Positions 20,936-28,734 of a DNA stretch of 64,000 nucleotides are shown here, piece by piece. The translations under genes and the position numbers were made by a program. Origin of the DNA: Planococcus wigleyi (GTDB taxonomy: Bacteria; Bacillota; Bacilli; Bacillales_A; Planococcaceae); contig NZ_JACSPU010000004.1 of assembly GCF_014836985.1 (NCBI RefSeq), positions 186,001 to 250,000 on the forward strand, written 5' to 3'. The first letter of the stretch is position 1, and every line of letters begins with the position of its first letter. The notes below the pieces were generated by a model. The model did no database searches. It was not told the DNA's origin and worked only from the letters and a program-made list of their open reading frames with translations.

Positions 20936-21439
20936 TCAATCGAGTTTGCTTAAGGTCTCTTGCAGTTGCTTGAAATGGCGCTTTTCGTGTAAGCCCACAA
21001 ATGGAAACCACTGGACCAGAGGTACTTTCCCAAAGACCGGGTGCGGCATTGATTTTTGTTTCAGCTGTTCAGGCGTAGCCTGGCTGTACACTTCGTACAG
21101 GAAATTATGGGAAGCATTCAGGCGTTCTTTCATTTCTTCGAGTGTAACAAAGTCTTCGGTGGGCACTACGTGTTTCGGAGCATCCACTTTAAAAGAACGG
21201 CTGACAGTCAACGCAATCGGTTTTTTCACCGCTTTTTCACCAGTTTCTTTTTTCAGCTCACGGGATACGCCTTTGGCGACAGTTGTCTCCATTAATTGAA
21301 GATGATCCAAGATTTGAATAGGTGACCATTCTTCAGGTGTCGGTTTTCTGTTCAGCTTTTCATCAGGCATCCCTTCTACGGCCTGCAGAATCTGGTTCCT
21401 GATTTTGGCATTGTCTTCTTTGAACATATCAGTATGCAC
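20936..21439 (-). CDS. DinB-fold protein
   Basis: A four-helix-bundle protein of the DinB/YfiT superfamily, 167 residues. Candidate metal-binding histidines are in ILDHLQLME (about residue 46) and near the C-terminus in LHEKRHFKQL. Members are often thiol-dependent transferases, but this one's substrate is unknown. Start uncertain: GTG 21439 (GAGG 8 bases upstream) or ATG 21427 (AAGGTG 9 bases upstream). No LexA box was found before it, so SOS control, as known for B. subtilis dinB, is not supported here. Confidence 0.78.
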   Translation of the reverse strand: MHTDMFKEDNAKIRNQILQAVEGMPDEKLNRKPTPEEWSPIQILDHLQLMETTVAKGVSRELKKETGEKAVKKPIALTVSRSFKVDAPKHVVPTEDFVTLEEMKERLNASHNFLYEVYSQATPEQLKQKSMPHPVFGKVPLVQWFPFVGLHEKRHFKQLQETLSKLD

Positions 21440-21648
21440 CTTCGTTTCCTCTAATTGCCTATCCTTATTAACATACCCTAAATCGAATGGTTTATATACA
21501 TTTATGGCGATAGATTTTCTTTTCCCTTCTATAGAAAGAATAAAAATGAGATTGGTTTCTTCAAAATAGGAACGAAAGGGAAAATACGTTCTATTTACCT
21601 GTATTAATGGTATAATTTAAGGAAATCCCTTAGAAGAGGTGACGCTTT

Positions 21649-22509
21649 ATGCCTTATGGTTACGAGAAATTCCGATTGGACAACGGCATCAGCCCCAACA
21701 CGGTTGTCCATGAAGTCCAATTGATCCGCTCGCTCTTCGCTTTTCTTAGGCATACGTACAAAAGACCGGTGGAACCTCACGAAATCCGTCCTTCCGATAT
21801 TCAGCAATTTCTGCAGGACCAGCACGCTGCCGGCATCAAAGACAGCACACTGAACCGAAAACTGATCTATATAAGAAGATGGTTCGATTATATGTGGCAG
21901 ATCGGACGCATTCCCAACGATTTTATGCCCAAGTTCAAATTCAACAGAAAACTGGATTTGACCCCTTCCGATATTCACTTGGATTACGAAGACCTGCTGA
22001 AAAAGAAAGACGCGGTGCTCGAAGCCGATCACCTTTCATTAAATGCTAAGATTTTATATATCCTTTACCTGCGCGGCCTCCGCCTGCGGGATATGGTGGC
22101 TATTGATATCGATAACTTTGATGACCGAGATGGTCAGCTGGCGTTGGCAGTCGAGAAAAAAGACGGCTATCAATGCCGCCTTGAATTCACAGACAAAGAA
22201 ATCCCTGTTATGTTGGATGGAATTGAACGCGCCGTCTTTCGCGGTACGCCCTACCTGTTATCTTCGAAAGTGAAAAATGAATACACCATGTTCCAGATGG
22301 GTTCATTGTCCGATTACACCGAAGCCCTTTCCTCGTTTGTCGGCATGCCCATGAGGTCAGGTGATATTCGTTTTGCTTATGTATATTACCTTTACTCTGT
22401 GGAGCATAAGAATTTGGAAGAAATCCAGGAAATTTTAGGAGTTTCACTCGACTCCGCATCCCGAATCCTAAAAGATTCTTTGGTCCGCCTGAAAAGAGGC
22501 ACCCATTAA
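21649..22509 (+). CDS. Tyrosine-recombinase-like protein without catalytic tyrosine
   Basis: A 286-residue protein with the two-domain build of Xer-type recombinases: an N-terminal SAM-like core-binding domain (about 10-95) and a C-terminal catalytic-type domain (about 110-280). Arg145 (RGLRLRDM) and Arg241 (GDIRFAYVYYL) align with the two catalytic arginines. The box II histidines are replaced (Gly238, Phe242), the GH of the next motif is GV (Val265), and no tyrosine occurs after residue 248, where the nucleophile should be near 273-276. It should bind DNA but not recombine it. No att site or prophage is nearby. Confidence 0.72.
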   Translation: MPYGYEKFRLDNGISPNTVVHEVQLIRSLFAFLRHTYKRPVEPHEIRPSDIQQFLQDQHAAGIKDSTLNRKLIYIRRWFDYMWQIGRIPNDFMPKFKFNRKLDLTPSDIHLDYEDLLKKKDAVLEADHLSLNAKILYILYLRGLRLRDMVAIDIDNFDDRDGQLALAVEKKDGYQCRLEFTDKEIPVMLDGIERAVFRGTPYLLSSKVKNEYTMFQMGSLSDYTEALSSFVGMPMRSGDIRFAYVYYLYSVEHKNLEEIQEILGVSLDSASRILKDSLVRLKRGTH

Positions 22510-22544
22510 AAAAGCCTATCCCATTGAAAACGGGATAGGCTTTT
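22510..22544. terminator. Bidirectional terminator
   Basis: A perfect 13-bp stem (AAAAGCCTATCCC with its complement). It starts 1 base after the recombinase-like gene and 13 bases past the end of the small - strand gene. Confidence 0.85.
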
Positions 22545-22556
22545 GCTTGTTTCGCT

Positions 22557-22664
22557 TCATGTCAAGAAACCGAAATCCAATGCAAAATTAAAAATAAGCA
22601 ATGTATGAAGGACCACAAATATTAAAGCTTGTCTGTCAAGCTTCTCAACATTTTCGTATTGCAT
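22557..22664 (-). CDS. Small membrane protein, 35 residues
   Basis: A short gene with a very strong ribosome binding site (GGGAGGGG, 8 bases before ATG 22664). The peptide begins MQYENVEKLDRQ and continues as one hydrophobic helix (ALIFVVLHTLLIFNFAL) to a short tail. Convergent with the recombinase-like gene and sharing its terminator. I do not recognise the family. Translation is suggested by the binding site, the clean amphipathic start and the helix. Confidence 0.55.
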   Translation of the reverse strand: MQYENVEKLDRQALIFVVLHTLLIFNFALDFGFLT

Positions 22665-22781
22665 CAAGACCACCCCTCCCTTATGAATAGTCTGATTATA
22701 CTGAATTCGAATGAAGATGGCAAGCATTGTTTCTTTCTCCTGCTTTTAGCTATAATCAAGAAAAAGGATTGGAGTGATTTT

Positions 22782-23324
22782 ATGAAGAAAGCATTATTGG
22801 TTGTCGACTATACAATAGATTTTGTAGCAGATGATGGAGCCTTAACCTGCGGAAAACCAGGACAGGCTATTGAAGAAGCGATTTGCAATCTGACAGAAGA
22901 ATTTTTGACTGAAAAAGAGCTGGTGGTTATGCCGGTTGATCTTCATGAAAAAACCAACGCCTTTCATCCGGAAGCAGAACTCTTTCCTCCCCACAATATA
23001 AGAGGAACTGCCGGAAGAGAACTTTATGGCCGCCTAGCAGAAGTCTATAAAGCCAATGCCGACCGGATCATTTGGATGGACAAAACCAGATACAGTGCAT
23101 TTGCGGGTACCAACCTGGAATTGCTGCTGCGGGAACGAAAAATTGAAGAAATCCATATCGTAGGCGTTTGTACAGATATCTGTGTACTGCATACTGCGGT
23201 CGATGCCTATAACAAAGGCTATAAAATATTCATTCATGAAAATGCTGTTGCAAGCTTTGATCAAGCTGGCCATGATTGGGCCCTGCGCCACTTCAGCACT
23301 ACCTTGGGCGCACACGTTTTATAA
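22782..23324 (+). CDS. pncA: Nicotinamidase/isochorismatase-family cysteine hydrolase
   Basis: A 180-residue cysteine hydrolase of the isochorismatase fold. The catalytic Asp is in LVVDYTIDF, the nucleophile Cys in VGVCTDICVLHTA, and the metal-site pattern (DLHEKTNAFHPE) fits nicotinamidase, which makes nicotinate from nicotinamide in NAD salvage. The central lysine lies in DKTRYSAFAGT. ATG 22782 follows GGAG by 7 bases; the longer reading upstream has no site. Family sure, nicotinamide as substrate likely. Confidence 0.85.
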   Translation: MKKALLVVDYTIDFVADDGALTCGKPGQAIEEAICNLTEEFLTEKELVVMPVDLHEKTNAFHPEAELFPPHNIRGTAGRELYGRLAEVYKANADRIIWMDKTRYSAFAGTNLELLLRERKIEEIHIVGVCTDICVLHTAVDAYNKGYKIFIHENAVASFDQAGHDWALRHFSTTLGAHVL

Positions 23325-23414
23325 CTTTTTTTCTCTTTTATGTTTCAAACGTCCTGATTCCGGTTATACCTAGAGTGTAGCACTTATTCATTACATTAAA
23401 AGGAGCTGGAAAAA

Positions 23415-23675
23415 ATGGGTTTTATTTTATACCTTATTATGGGCGGTATCATCGGTTGGATCGCAGGAATGATTTTAGGTAAGGATGTTCCAGGCGGCAT
23501 TATCGGTAACATCATCGCAGGTATCATAGGTGCCTGGTTAGGTGGATTGATTCTAGGAGATTTAGGTCCTGTCATTTGGGGCGTAGCTATTATCCCTGCA
23601 TTAATCGGTGCTTTGATCTTCGTATTCGTTCTTAGCCTGATTATGGGATCTATGAGAAAAGGCCGTAGAGCCTAA
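23415..23675 (+). CDS. GlsB/YeaQ/YmgE-family stress membrane protein
   Basis: An 86-residue, glycine-rich, three-helix membrane protein (GGIIGWIAGMILG, then GGIIGNIIAGIIGAWLGG) of the former 'transglycosylase-associated' family. Members are often induced by general stress and may anchor Asp23-type envelope proteins. AAAAGGAG stands before the ATG. It is a single gene closed by a strong terminator. Confidence 0.88.
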   Translation: MGFILYLIMGGIIGWIAGMILGKDVPGGIIGNIIAGIIGAWLGGLILGDLGPVIWGVAIIPALIGALIFVFVLSLIMGSMRKGRRA

Positions 23676-23711
23676 TAAAAAAAGAGTGGACATATGTCCA
23701 CTCTTTTTTTT
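23676..23711. terminator. Bidirectional palindromic terminator
   Basis: A perfect palindrome centred on CATATG with long A and T runs, placed between convergent genes. Confidence 0.85.
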
Positions 23712-23715
23712 GCCG

Positions 23716-24354
23716 TCAATTATAATCTTCTTCGTAAAGATGATAATAATGAAGAACATCTGCTACGTATTCCTCACTATGGTTGTACTGGAAAATCGCT
23801 CTTTCCAAATCCCCATCCGCTGCTCCATTTAGGGACAGATAGTTGGCTGCACTGTACAGTGCATCCGTTAAATTATAAGGATCTGCTATGCCGTCTCCAT
23901 TGCCGTCAACTCCATAACCGCCATAATAAGCGATTACTTCGAGGTTGGTCTTGTCTTCTTCGCTGATCTCCCCTTGGCCTTTCCCAGAACAAGTCGGATG
24001 TCTCCATCCCACAAACGTACAAGGCATAAATTGCAGATGCCCTTCTGCCCCTACTGGAGACAGCAACGGATCCATTGTCGAAAATCTTGTTTCGATCCGG
24101 TGATGCGCAGCCAGCAACGTCCATGGAATGCCATATACTTCAGCCGCATCTTTGTAAAGCGGAATATTTTCTTCTGGAAATTCCATCTCTATCAAGTGGC
24201 TTGGTGCTTCTTTGAGCGTAGTGAACACAGAAGCCGAATTGGCCAGCATAAAAACAAGGATTCCTAGTGTCGCTAAGACAATGGCTCCTGGCACCAAAAG
24301 GATCAGGCAACCGATTTTCCGCTTCCATTTCATGGGTAGTTTCTTTTTTTTCAT
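23716..24354 (-). CDS. Membrane-anchored lytic transglycosylase-like protein
   Basis: A 212-residue protein with a basic N-terminus, one membrane anchor (about 14-38), and an extracellular lysozyme-like domain. The segment IPWTLLAAHHRIETRF holds the candidate catalytic Glu, and GAEGHLQFMPCTFVGW is the usual SLT second motif. An insertion with DGNGDGIADP resembles a calcium-binding loop, as in some large lytic enzymes. It likely cleaves peptidoglycan glycan strands. No partner gene is adjacent. Confidence 0.8.
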   Translation of the reverse strand: MKKKKLPMKWKRKIGCLILLVPGAIVLATLGILVFMLANSASVFTTLKEAPSHLIEMEFPEENIPLYKDAAEVYGIPWTLLAAHHRIETRFSTMDPLLSPVGAEGHLQFMPCTFVGWRHPTCSGKGQGEISEEDKTNLEVIAYYGGYGVDGNGDGIADPYNLTDALYSAANYLSLNGAADGDLERAIFQYNHSEEYVADVLHYYHLYEEDYN

Positions 24355-24629
24355 TTACACACACCTATTATCCCGTTTCAACAGACAACATAACTCCACT
24401 TTTCCAAGCGGAAATAGCTAGCTGTTAAAGCTTGATTAAATACTGACAATCAATAGAGACGAGTCCCTAATGATTTAAGTTGCTTTTTATCTATATCTTT
24501 TAGTGTAACATAGCTTCCAGACTATATCGTTCCATACACCGGTGCTCTTTCAAAAGCACTCTTATATTTTTCTTTATTTTTCAGAATATTTCTGATAGAC
24601 TAAACAAATGAACAGAGGAGGTGAATACT

Positions 24630-25019
24630 ATGTGGGAAGATTTTAAAAAGTTCGCCTTAAAAGGAAATGTCCTTGACCTTGCAGTAGCAGTCGTTATCGG
24701 TGCCGCTTTCGGGAAAGTTGTTTCTTCTTTGGTGGAAGACATCATTATGCCACTGGTCGGGATTTTGGTCGGCGGAATCAGCGTGGAGAATTGGAGCTAT
24801 ACCTTCAATGACGTAGTCTTGAATTACGGGCTATTTATCCAAGCTATCATCGATTTTTTTATTATTGCATTCTCCATCTTCATGGTGATCCGCGTTTTCA
24901 CCAAACTGAAACGCAAAAAAGATGTACCTGCCGACGAAGAACCGGAAGTCCTGGACAAAACTCAGGAAATCCTTCTCGAAATCAGAGATCTTTTGGGCAA
25001 AGAAAAAACCGGTCTTTGA
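24630..25019 (+). CDS. mscL: Large-conductance mechanosensitive channel
   Basis: A 129-residue channel that opens under membrane tension to release solutes on osmotic downshock. It has the N-terminal amphipathic helix (WEDFKKFALKGNVLDLAVAVVIGAAFGKVV), the first pore helix, the external loop and the second helix, then a charged C-terminal bundle. ATG 24630 is chosen, 8 bases after AGGAGG; GTG 24621 lies too near the site. Its last codons and stop are part of the terminator shared with the next gene. Confidence 0.96.
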   Translation: MWEDFKKFALKGNVLDLAVAVVIGAAFGKVVSSLVEDIIMPLVGILVGGISVENWSYTFNDVVLNYGLFIQAIIDFFIIAFSIFMVIRVFTKLKRKKDVPADEEPEVLDKTQEILLEIRDLLGKEKTGL

Positions 25020-25029
25020 CCGGTTTTTT
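25003..25029. terminator. Shared terminator containing two stop codons
   Basis: A perfect 12-bp stem AAAAAACCGGTC with its complement and a 3-base loop. It contains the stop of mscL (+ strand) and reaches the stop of the SCO1-like gene (- strand). Confidence 0.85.
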
Positions 25030-25591
25030 ACTTCCCTTCAATTAATCCGCGCAAGTCTTCCTTGATCTCTTCTATCGGCACATCTTCAAAACCGTCGTAA
25101 TTATGGGCAACGGTTCCTTCTTGATCCACTAAATAAAAAGCGGTACCATGAATGACCTGATCACTTTCAGGATCATTTTTGACAAAAGAACTGAAATTAT
25201 CTTTCGCAAATTCAGCTATTTCGGGTTGTGTATACCCCGTCAACAGGTGCCATTTTGATTCATCAGGAACCGAATACTTCGCTAAATAATCTTGCATCGT
25301 CTCAGGCGTATCCACAGTCGGATCGACACTGAACGCTACTATTTTATAATCTTCAATTCCCTCAGCTTCCAACTCTTCCTGAATCCCGCTTAAATTGAAA
25401 GTCATTGGCGGACAGACAGTTTCACAATTCGTGAACATAAAAGTCGCCAGCCATGGCGTTCCTTTTAAATCTTCAAGAGACACCGGTTCTCCCCGATGGT
25501 CTGTATAGGAGAAATCCTCAATTGTTGAACTGCCGCATGCTGTTAACAGCAGAACCAGGCTGAGCAAAGCCAAAAAGTAAGTATATCGCAT
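25028..25591 (-). CDS. SCO1/SenC-family copper chaperone lipoprotein
   Basis: A 187-residue thioredoxin-fold lipoprotein that delivers copper to the CuA site of cytochrome oxidase. A signal peptide ends in the lipobox LLTAC (Cys19). The copper ligands are the CxxxC of FTNCETVCP and the His of VIHGTAFYLV. It is likely the YpmQ/ScoA orthologue. GGAG stands before the ATG. It is placed 24 kb from the oxidase gene at the window start, so any link is functional rather than by operon. Confidence 0.92.
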   Translation of the reverse strand: MRYTYFLALLSLVLLLTACGSSTIEDFSYTDHRGEPVSLEDLKGTPWLATFMFTNCETVCPPMTFNLSGIQEELEAEGIEDYKIVAFSVDPTVDTPETMQDYLAKYSVPDESKWHLLTGYTQPEIAEFAKDNFSSFVKNDPESDQVIHGTAFYLVDQEGTVAHNYDGFEDVPIEEIKEDLRGLIEGK

Positions 25592-25685
25592 AAAATGCCC
25601 TCCACTCTTCCGTCATCCTTATCATAGCGAAAGCGCAGAATCCGCACAATACATATCGCGCTGCCATTGTCACGAATTTGTGAAG

Positions 25686-25814
25686 TCAGGACAGCTTTAA
25701 TGTAATCAATGCGTCATGAATCGCGACCAGTTTCGTTTCCACACGATGCATCAAATAAAATGACACAAAAATGGGGAATCCGAGTTCTTGGATCCATTGC
25801 ATCCACTCAGCCAT
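25686..25814 (-). CDS. yvrJ: YvrJ-family small membrane protein
   Basis: A 42-residue protein with one hydrophobic helix (LGFPIFVSFYLMHRVE) followed by an amphipathic tail, the typical YvrJ make-up. GGAG lies 7 bases before ATG 25814. It is downstream of the DUF2922 and DUF1659 genes, the usual partners of YvrJ genes in Bacillales. A terminator sits between it and DUF2922, so it may be made at a lower level or from its own promoter. Function unknown. Confidence 0.8.
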   Translation of the reverse strand: MAEWMQWIQELGFPIFVSFYLMHRVETKLVAIHDALITLKLS

Positions 25815-25837
25815 AGTTTCACTCCTTTCTACTGAAA

Positions 25838-25868
25838 AAGAAGCTCTCCCAAATCAGGAGAGCTTCTT
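25838..25868 (-). terminator. Terminator between DUF2922 and yvrJ
   Basis: A perfect 12-bp stem AAGAAGCTCTCC with its complement, 7-base loop, and a T-run on the - strand, directly after the DUF2922 stop. Confidence 0.8.
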
Positions 25869-25870
25869 GC

Positions 25871-26086
25871 TTATACTGCGTACTCTACAATATTCCGTTC
25901 AACCACACGCGCACCTTTTACCGATGCGAATGAAGAACCTTCCACTTCAAAAATATCCTGAGCGATGATTGCCTGCATTCCTGCCAGCAATTCTGCATCG
26001 TTGATATTTTCCCGTGGCTCTTCTACAGTCAAAGTGACGTCTTTCCCAGCAGTGGTTGTAAAAATCAATTCCAATGTTTTAGCCAT
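25871..26086 (-). CDS. DUF2922 family protein
   Basis: A 71-residue protein (AKTLELIFTTTAGKDVTLTV at the start), characteristic of DUF2922. Mainly beta and soluble. Function unknown; it is nearly always found with DUF1659 and YvrJ, as here. GGGGG lies 8 bases before the ATG, 21 bases after the DUF1659 stop, so the two form an operon. Confidence 0.85.
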   Translation of the reverse strand: MAKTLELIFTTTAGKDVTLTVEEPRENINDAELLAGMQAIIAQDIFEVEGSSFASVKGARVVERNIVEYAV

Positions 26087-26107
26087 TTTCCATTCCCCCT
26101 ATGCCGA

Positions 26108-26326
26108 TTATTGGTAGATCGTGATGGTCGATTGTTTCTCGACATCCATCAACGTTCTTGTTCCGAAATTTGCCAGTACAGCTGTTGCTCCGAAAATGTT
26201 GTCTGTGGCTGCTGTTTCTTTCACATTGTGGTACGCTTTAATCTTTTTCTTTACTTTGCCGTTGGCATCCAAGCCGTTTTCGTAAGTGCAACGGATGCTG
26301 GCGTTTTTAAAATCACTAAAGGCCAT
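26108..26326 (-). CDS. DUF1659 family protein
   Basis: A 72-residue protein of DUF1659 (AFSDFKNASIRCTYENG at the start; C-terminal STITIY). ATG 26326 has a perfect AGGAGG 8 bases upstream; GTG 26335 would sit on top of that site. It is the first gene of the pair with DUF2922. Function unknown. Confidence 0.85.
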   Translation of the reverse strand: MAFSDFKNASIRCTYENGLDANGKVKKKIKAYHNVKETAATDNIFGATAVLANFGTRTLMDVEKQSTITIYQ

Positions 26327-26446
26327 GTTTACCACCTCCTTTCATTCGCTATATAGACACAGATGAAAAAAAGAGATACATTTTTAATGAATTTCTTTTC
26401 AAACCCTTCTATAATAGAAGTAATGGGAAAAACGAGGTGAAACAAT

Positions 26447-26881
26447 ATGGAACTGAGTGGCTGGTTTTTATGGTTTATCCTATTTTGGGTTGTGGTGCTG
26501 GTTGGGTTATTCGCGATTGGCGGATATTTCATGTTCAGAAAGTTCCTCAAGTCCATGCCAAAGGAAGATGGCCTTTCAGATTTGAACTGGGAAGAATATT
26601 ATGTCGATAAAACCATCCATTTATGGGGGGATGAAGAAAAAGCGATGTTGAATGAGCTGGTGCAACCTGTTCCTGATTTATTCCGTCCGGTTGCAAAACA
26701 GAAAATCGCGGGCAGGATCGGACAGGTTCTGCTTGAAGAAAAAGCTAAAAAGATGAAACTGGAACATATTATCCGTGGATACATCCTGGCAACACCAAAG
26801 CGTGACCATAAGTTTTTGCGGAAAAAGTTAGCTGAACTCAAGATTGACGTAAGCCCTTACGAGCAATATTTTGAACAATAA
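26447..26881 (+). CDS. yneK: DUF2621 membrane protein YneK
   Basis: A 144-residue protein with an N-terminal membrane helix (about 6-30) and a conserved cytoplasmic domain (DLNWEEYYVDKTIHLWGDEEK; PVAKQKIAGRIG). In B. subtilis yneK neighbours the ccd genes, as it does here, though it is convergent with ccdC in this window. Function unknown; a link to cytochrome c maturation is only suggested by place. Confidence 0.82.
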   Translation: MELSGWFLWFILFWVVVLVGLFAIGGYFMFRKFLKSMPKEDGLSDLNWEEYYVDKTIHLWGDEEKAMLNELVQPVPDLFRPVAKQKIAGRIGQVLLEEKAKKMKLEHIIRGYILATPKRDHKFLRKKLAELKIDVSPYEQYFEQ

Positions 26882-26915
26882 AAAGCGCTGCTCCCTTAGA
26901 TGGGAACAGCGCTTT
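26881..26915. terminator. Bidirectional terminator between yneK and ccdC
   Basis: A 15-bp stem (one mismatch) AAAAGCGCTGCTCCC with near-complement. It begins at the last base of yneK and overlaps the last codons of ccdC. Confidence 0.8.
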
Positions 26916-27396
26916 TACCTTTTGCTGCGATTTTTTTATATTGCCAAAGCATGCTCAAACGCCATGGCCAAAGCATTCCGAATGCCAGAATCCAGAACAT
27001 GCCTCCTAATTCGCCGACATCAATGCTAGAGCTTAATACCACTTTTCCAACTACGCGCAGAAGCAATAGCCCAAACAGGATGAAAACAAAGGCTTTCGAT
27101 TGTTTCAAATAAATCTCACCATCACGGACTTCGAATTTCGAAGTCCAAATCAAGACAGTCGAGAAAAGAATACCGACACCTAATGCTTCGAGAATCTGTA
27201 TAGGTGCTACACGAAAGATTGGGAAAATGAACATCAACGCACCAGTCGACATGAAGAAAGGCGGCAGAATGATTTTTTTGACCGATGCCGGTTTTTTTGC
27301 CGATTTCGAACGGACAAACATGGCCAATAACCCCATAGCGAATGCCCCCGCGGTAGTGATAATCAAATAGACTTCTGAAGGAATCTGATCAAACAT
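26896..27396 (-). CDS. ccdC: CcdC-like membrane protein
   Basis: A 166-residue protein with about five membrane segments, of the CcdC (YneJ) family. It is linked by place to cytochrome c biogenesis in Bacillus, although loss of ccdC in B. subtilis has little effect. Its ATG overlaps the preceding thioredoxin-like gene by 8 bases. The C-terminal codons (KSAVPI) are inside the terminator stem. Confidence 0.82.
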   Translation of the reverse strand: MFDQIPSEVYLIITTAGAFAMGLLAMFVRSKSAKKPASVKKIILPPFFMSTGALMFIFPIFRVAPIQILEALGVGILFSTVLIWTSKFEVRDGEIYLKQSKAFVFILFGLLLLRVVGKVVLSSSIDVGELGGMFWILAFGMLWPWRLSMLWQYKKIAAKGKSAVPI

Positions 27397-27712
27397 TCAA
27401 ACTCTCCTCCAGTTCATCTAACCGGTGGCGCAATTCATCGATAGGCACGAACCGCGCCCATCGTTGAATTTCTTTCCCTTGACGGAACAACAGGATAACC
27501 GGTGCAGTAAAAAGCATCAACTGTCCTGCCAATTCCGGCACTTTTGCCGCATTAACCAAATAGAAAGGCAGCCCGTAATCGGATTCGAACGCTTCGACCT
27601 GCGGGCGCAACCCTTCACAGACCGAGCAATTTTCCGTTTTTACAAATAACAGAAATGACTGCTCTTGTGCAATTTTTGATTGATATTCTTCTATCGCAGA
27701 AATGATTTCCAT
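27389..27712 (-). CDS. Thioredoxin-like protein
   Basis: A 107-residue thioredoxin fold with a CxxC redox pair in KTENCSVCEGLRPQ (Cys-Ser-Val-Cys). There is no signal peptide, so it acts in the cytoplasm. It lies between ccdA and ccdC, where it could pass electrons to CcdA or serve the same pathway. ATG 27712 with AGGTG 6 bases upstream is preferred over GTG 27721. Confidence 0.82.
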   Translation of the reverse strand: MEIISAIEEYQSKIAQEQSFLLFVKTENCSVCEGLRPQVEAFESDYGLPFYLVNAAKVPELAGQLMLFTAPVILLFRQGKEIQRWARFVPIDELRHRLDELEESLNV

Positions 27713-27737
27713 CTTGCTCACCTACTTAGTTGTTGTT

Positions 27738-28448
27738 TTAAAATCCTTGGAAATCACCAAAGACTGGGCTCATGATCCGGATTAAATACGTCAAACCGTC
27801 GAAGAACAGCAGAATTCCGACTGCAATCATAATGTAACCGCCAATATTCATGATTTTCTTGTTATGCTTGCGCAGCCAACCCATACGTGTCACGAAGAAC
27901 GATAGGACGAAGAATGGAATCGCAAACCCTAAAACATAAGCCAGCATGTACCAGACACCTGATCCTGGATTTGTGGCAGCAAGAGCGTAAATAGCTGCTG
28001 TAATCGGCCCTGTGCAAGGTGTCCATCCAGCTGCAAATGCCAATCCGATAACAAATGTCCCAAAAAATCCGGAAGGCCGGTTTTTAAATGAGAACTTGCG
28101 GTCCTGCATAAGGAATTTCGGTGAGAAGACACCAACAATCATCAATCCGAATAAGACGATGAAGATTGCGCCTACCTGTCGAATCAATTCATCATATCGG
28201 ATAAACCATTCATAGAAAAATGAAGTACTGAATCCGAGGGCTATAAAAATTGTTGAAAACCCTAAAAGGAAAAACAAGGTGTGGAACATGCCCCGGCGTT
28301 GCATGACTTTTTTATCGTTTTTGATTTCATCCATGGTCATACCTGTTATATAGGATAAAAATGCAGGATACAAAGGCAAAGTACAAGGTGAAACAAAACT
28401 TAAAAAGCCGGCTCCAAAAGCCAAAAATAAATTGATATCAGATGCCAC
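27738..28448 (-). CDS. ccdA: Cytochrome c biogenesis protein CcdA
   Basis: A 236-residue DsbD-like membrane protein with six helices that carries electrons from the cytoplasm to extracytoplasmic thiol proteins during cytochrome c maturation. The redox cysteines are in FVSPCTLPLYPAFLSY (first helix) and GWTPCTGPI (fourth helix). GTG start 28448 follows AGGAG by 8 bases. It is the first gene of the ccdA-thioredoxin-ccdC operon. Confidence 0.93.
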   Translation of the reverse strand: MASDINLFLAFGAGFLSFVSPCTLPLYPAFLSYITGMTMDEIKNDKKVMQRRGMFHTLFFLLGFSTIFIALGFSTSFFYEWFIRYDELIRQVGAIFIVLFGLMIVGVFSPKFLMQDRKFSFKNRPSGFFGTFVIGLAFAAGWTPCTGPITAAIYALAATNPGSGVWYMLAYVLGFAIPFFVLSFFVTRMGWLRKHNKKIMNIGGYIMIAVGILLFFDGLTYLIRIMSPVFGDFQGF

Positions 28449-28711
28449 TGGTAATTCTCCTTCCTATACTTCTCCCATCTTACCAAATTTTTATGCGAAA
28501 CACCGCCCTTGCGCCTGTGAAATCTTTGTGGACAAATGCCTAATTGTTCTCTTCGGTAGCTTAAACCCCTGCTGAATGTCTCTTTTTCTGTTTTGCCACT
28601 GTTTTTTACTTGTTGACGTGTTTAGGTTTTAGGATAAAACCTTTGGTAGTTTACTACATAGTAAGTAAAAAAGAGCATTACTTAAAATTGGATAAAATTT
28701 ATGAAATAAAA

Positions 28712-28733
28712 AGAACGGCCTGAGCCGTTCATT
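28712..28733 (-). terminator. Terminator after the ABC exporter operon
   Basis: A short GC-rich hairpin (AGAACGGC with its complement, 4-base loop) next to the stop of the second exporter gene. The 28449-28711 gap has no gene; a possible + strand promoter at 28613 is discussed under findings. Confidence 0.55.
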
Positions 28734-28734
28734 T

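Noticed and set aside
21560-21600. GGAACG...CGTTCT symmetry between the DinB-fold gene and the recombinase-like gene as a LexA box
   Set aside because: Spacing between half-sites is far longer than the 4-base gap of LexA boxes.
21649-22509. Phage or genomic-island integrase marking an inserted element
   Set aside because: No tRNA, att repeats, phage genes or composition change nearby, and the protein lacks catalytic residues.
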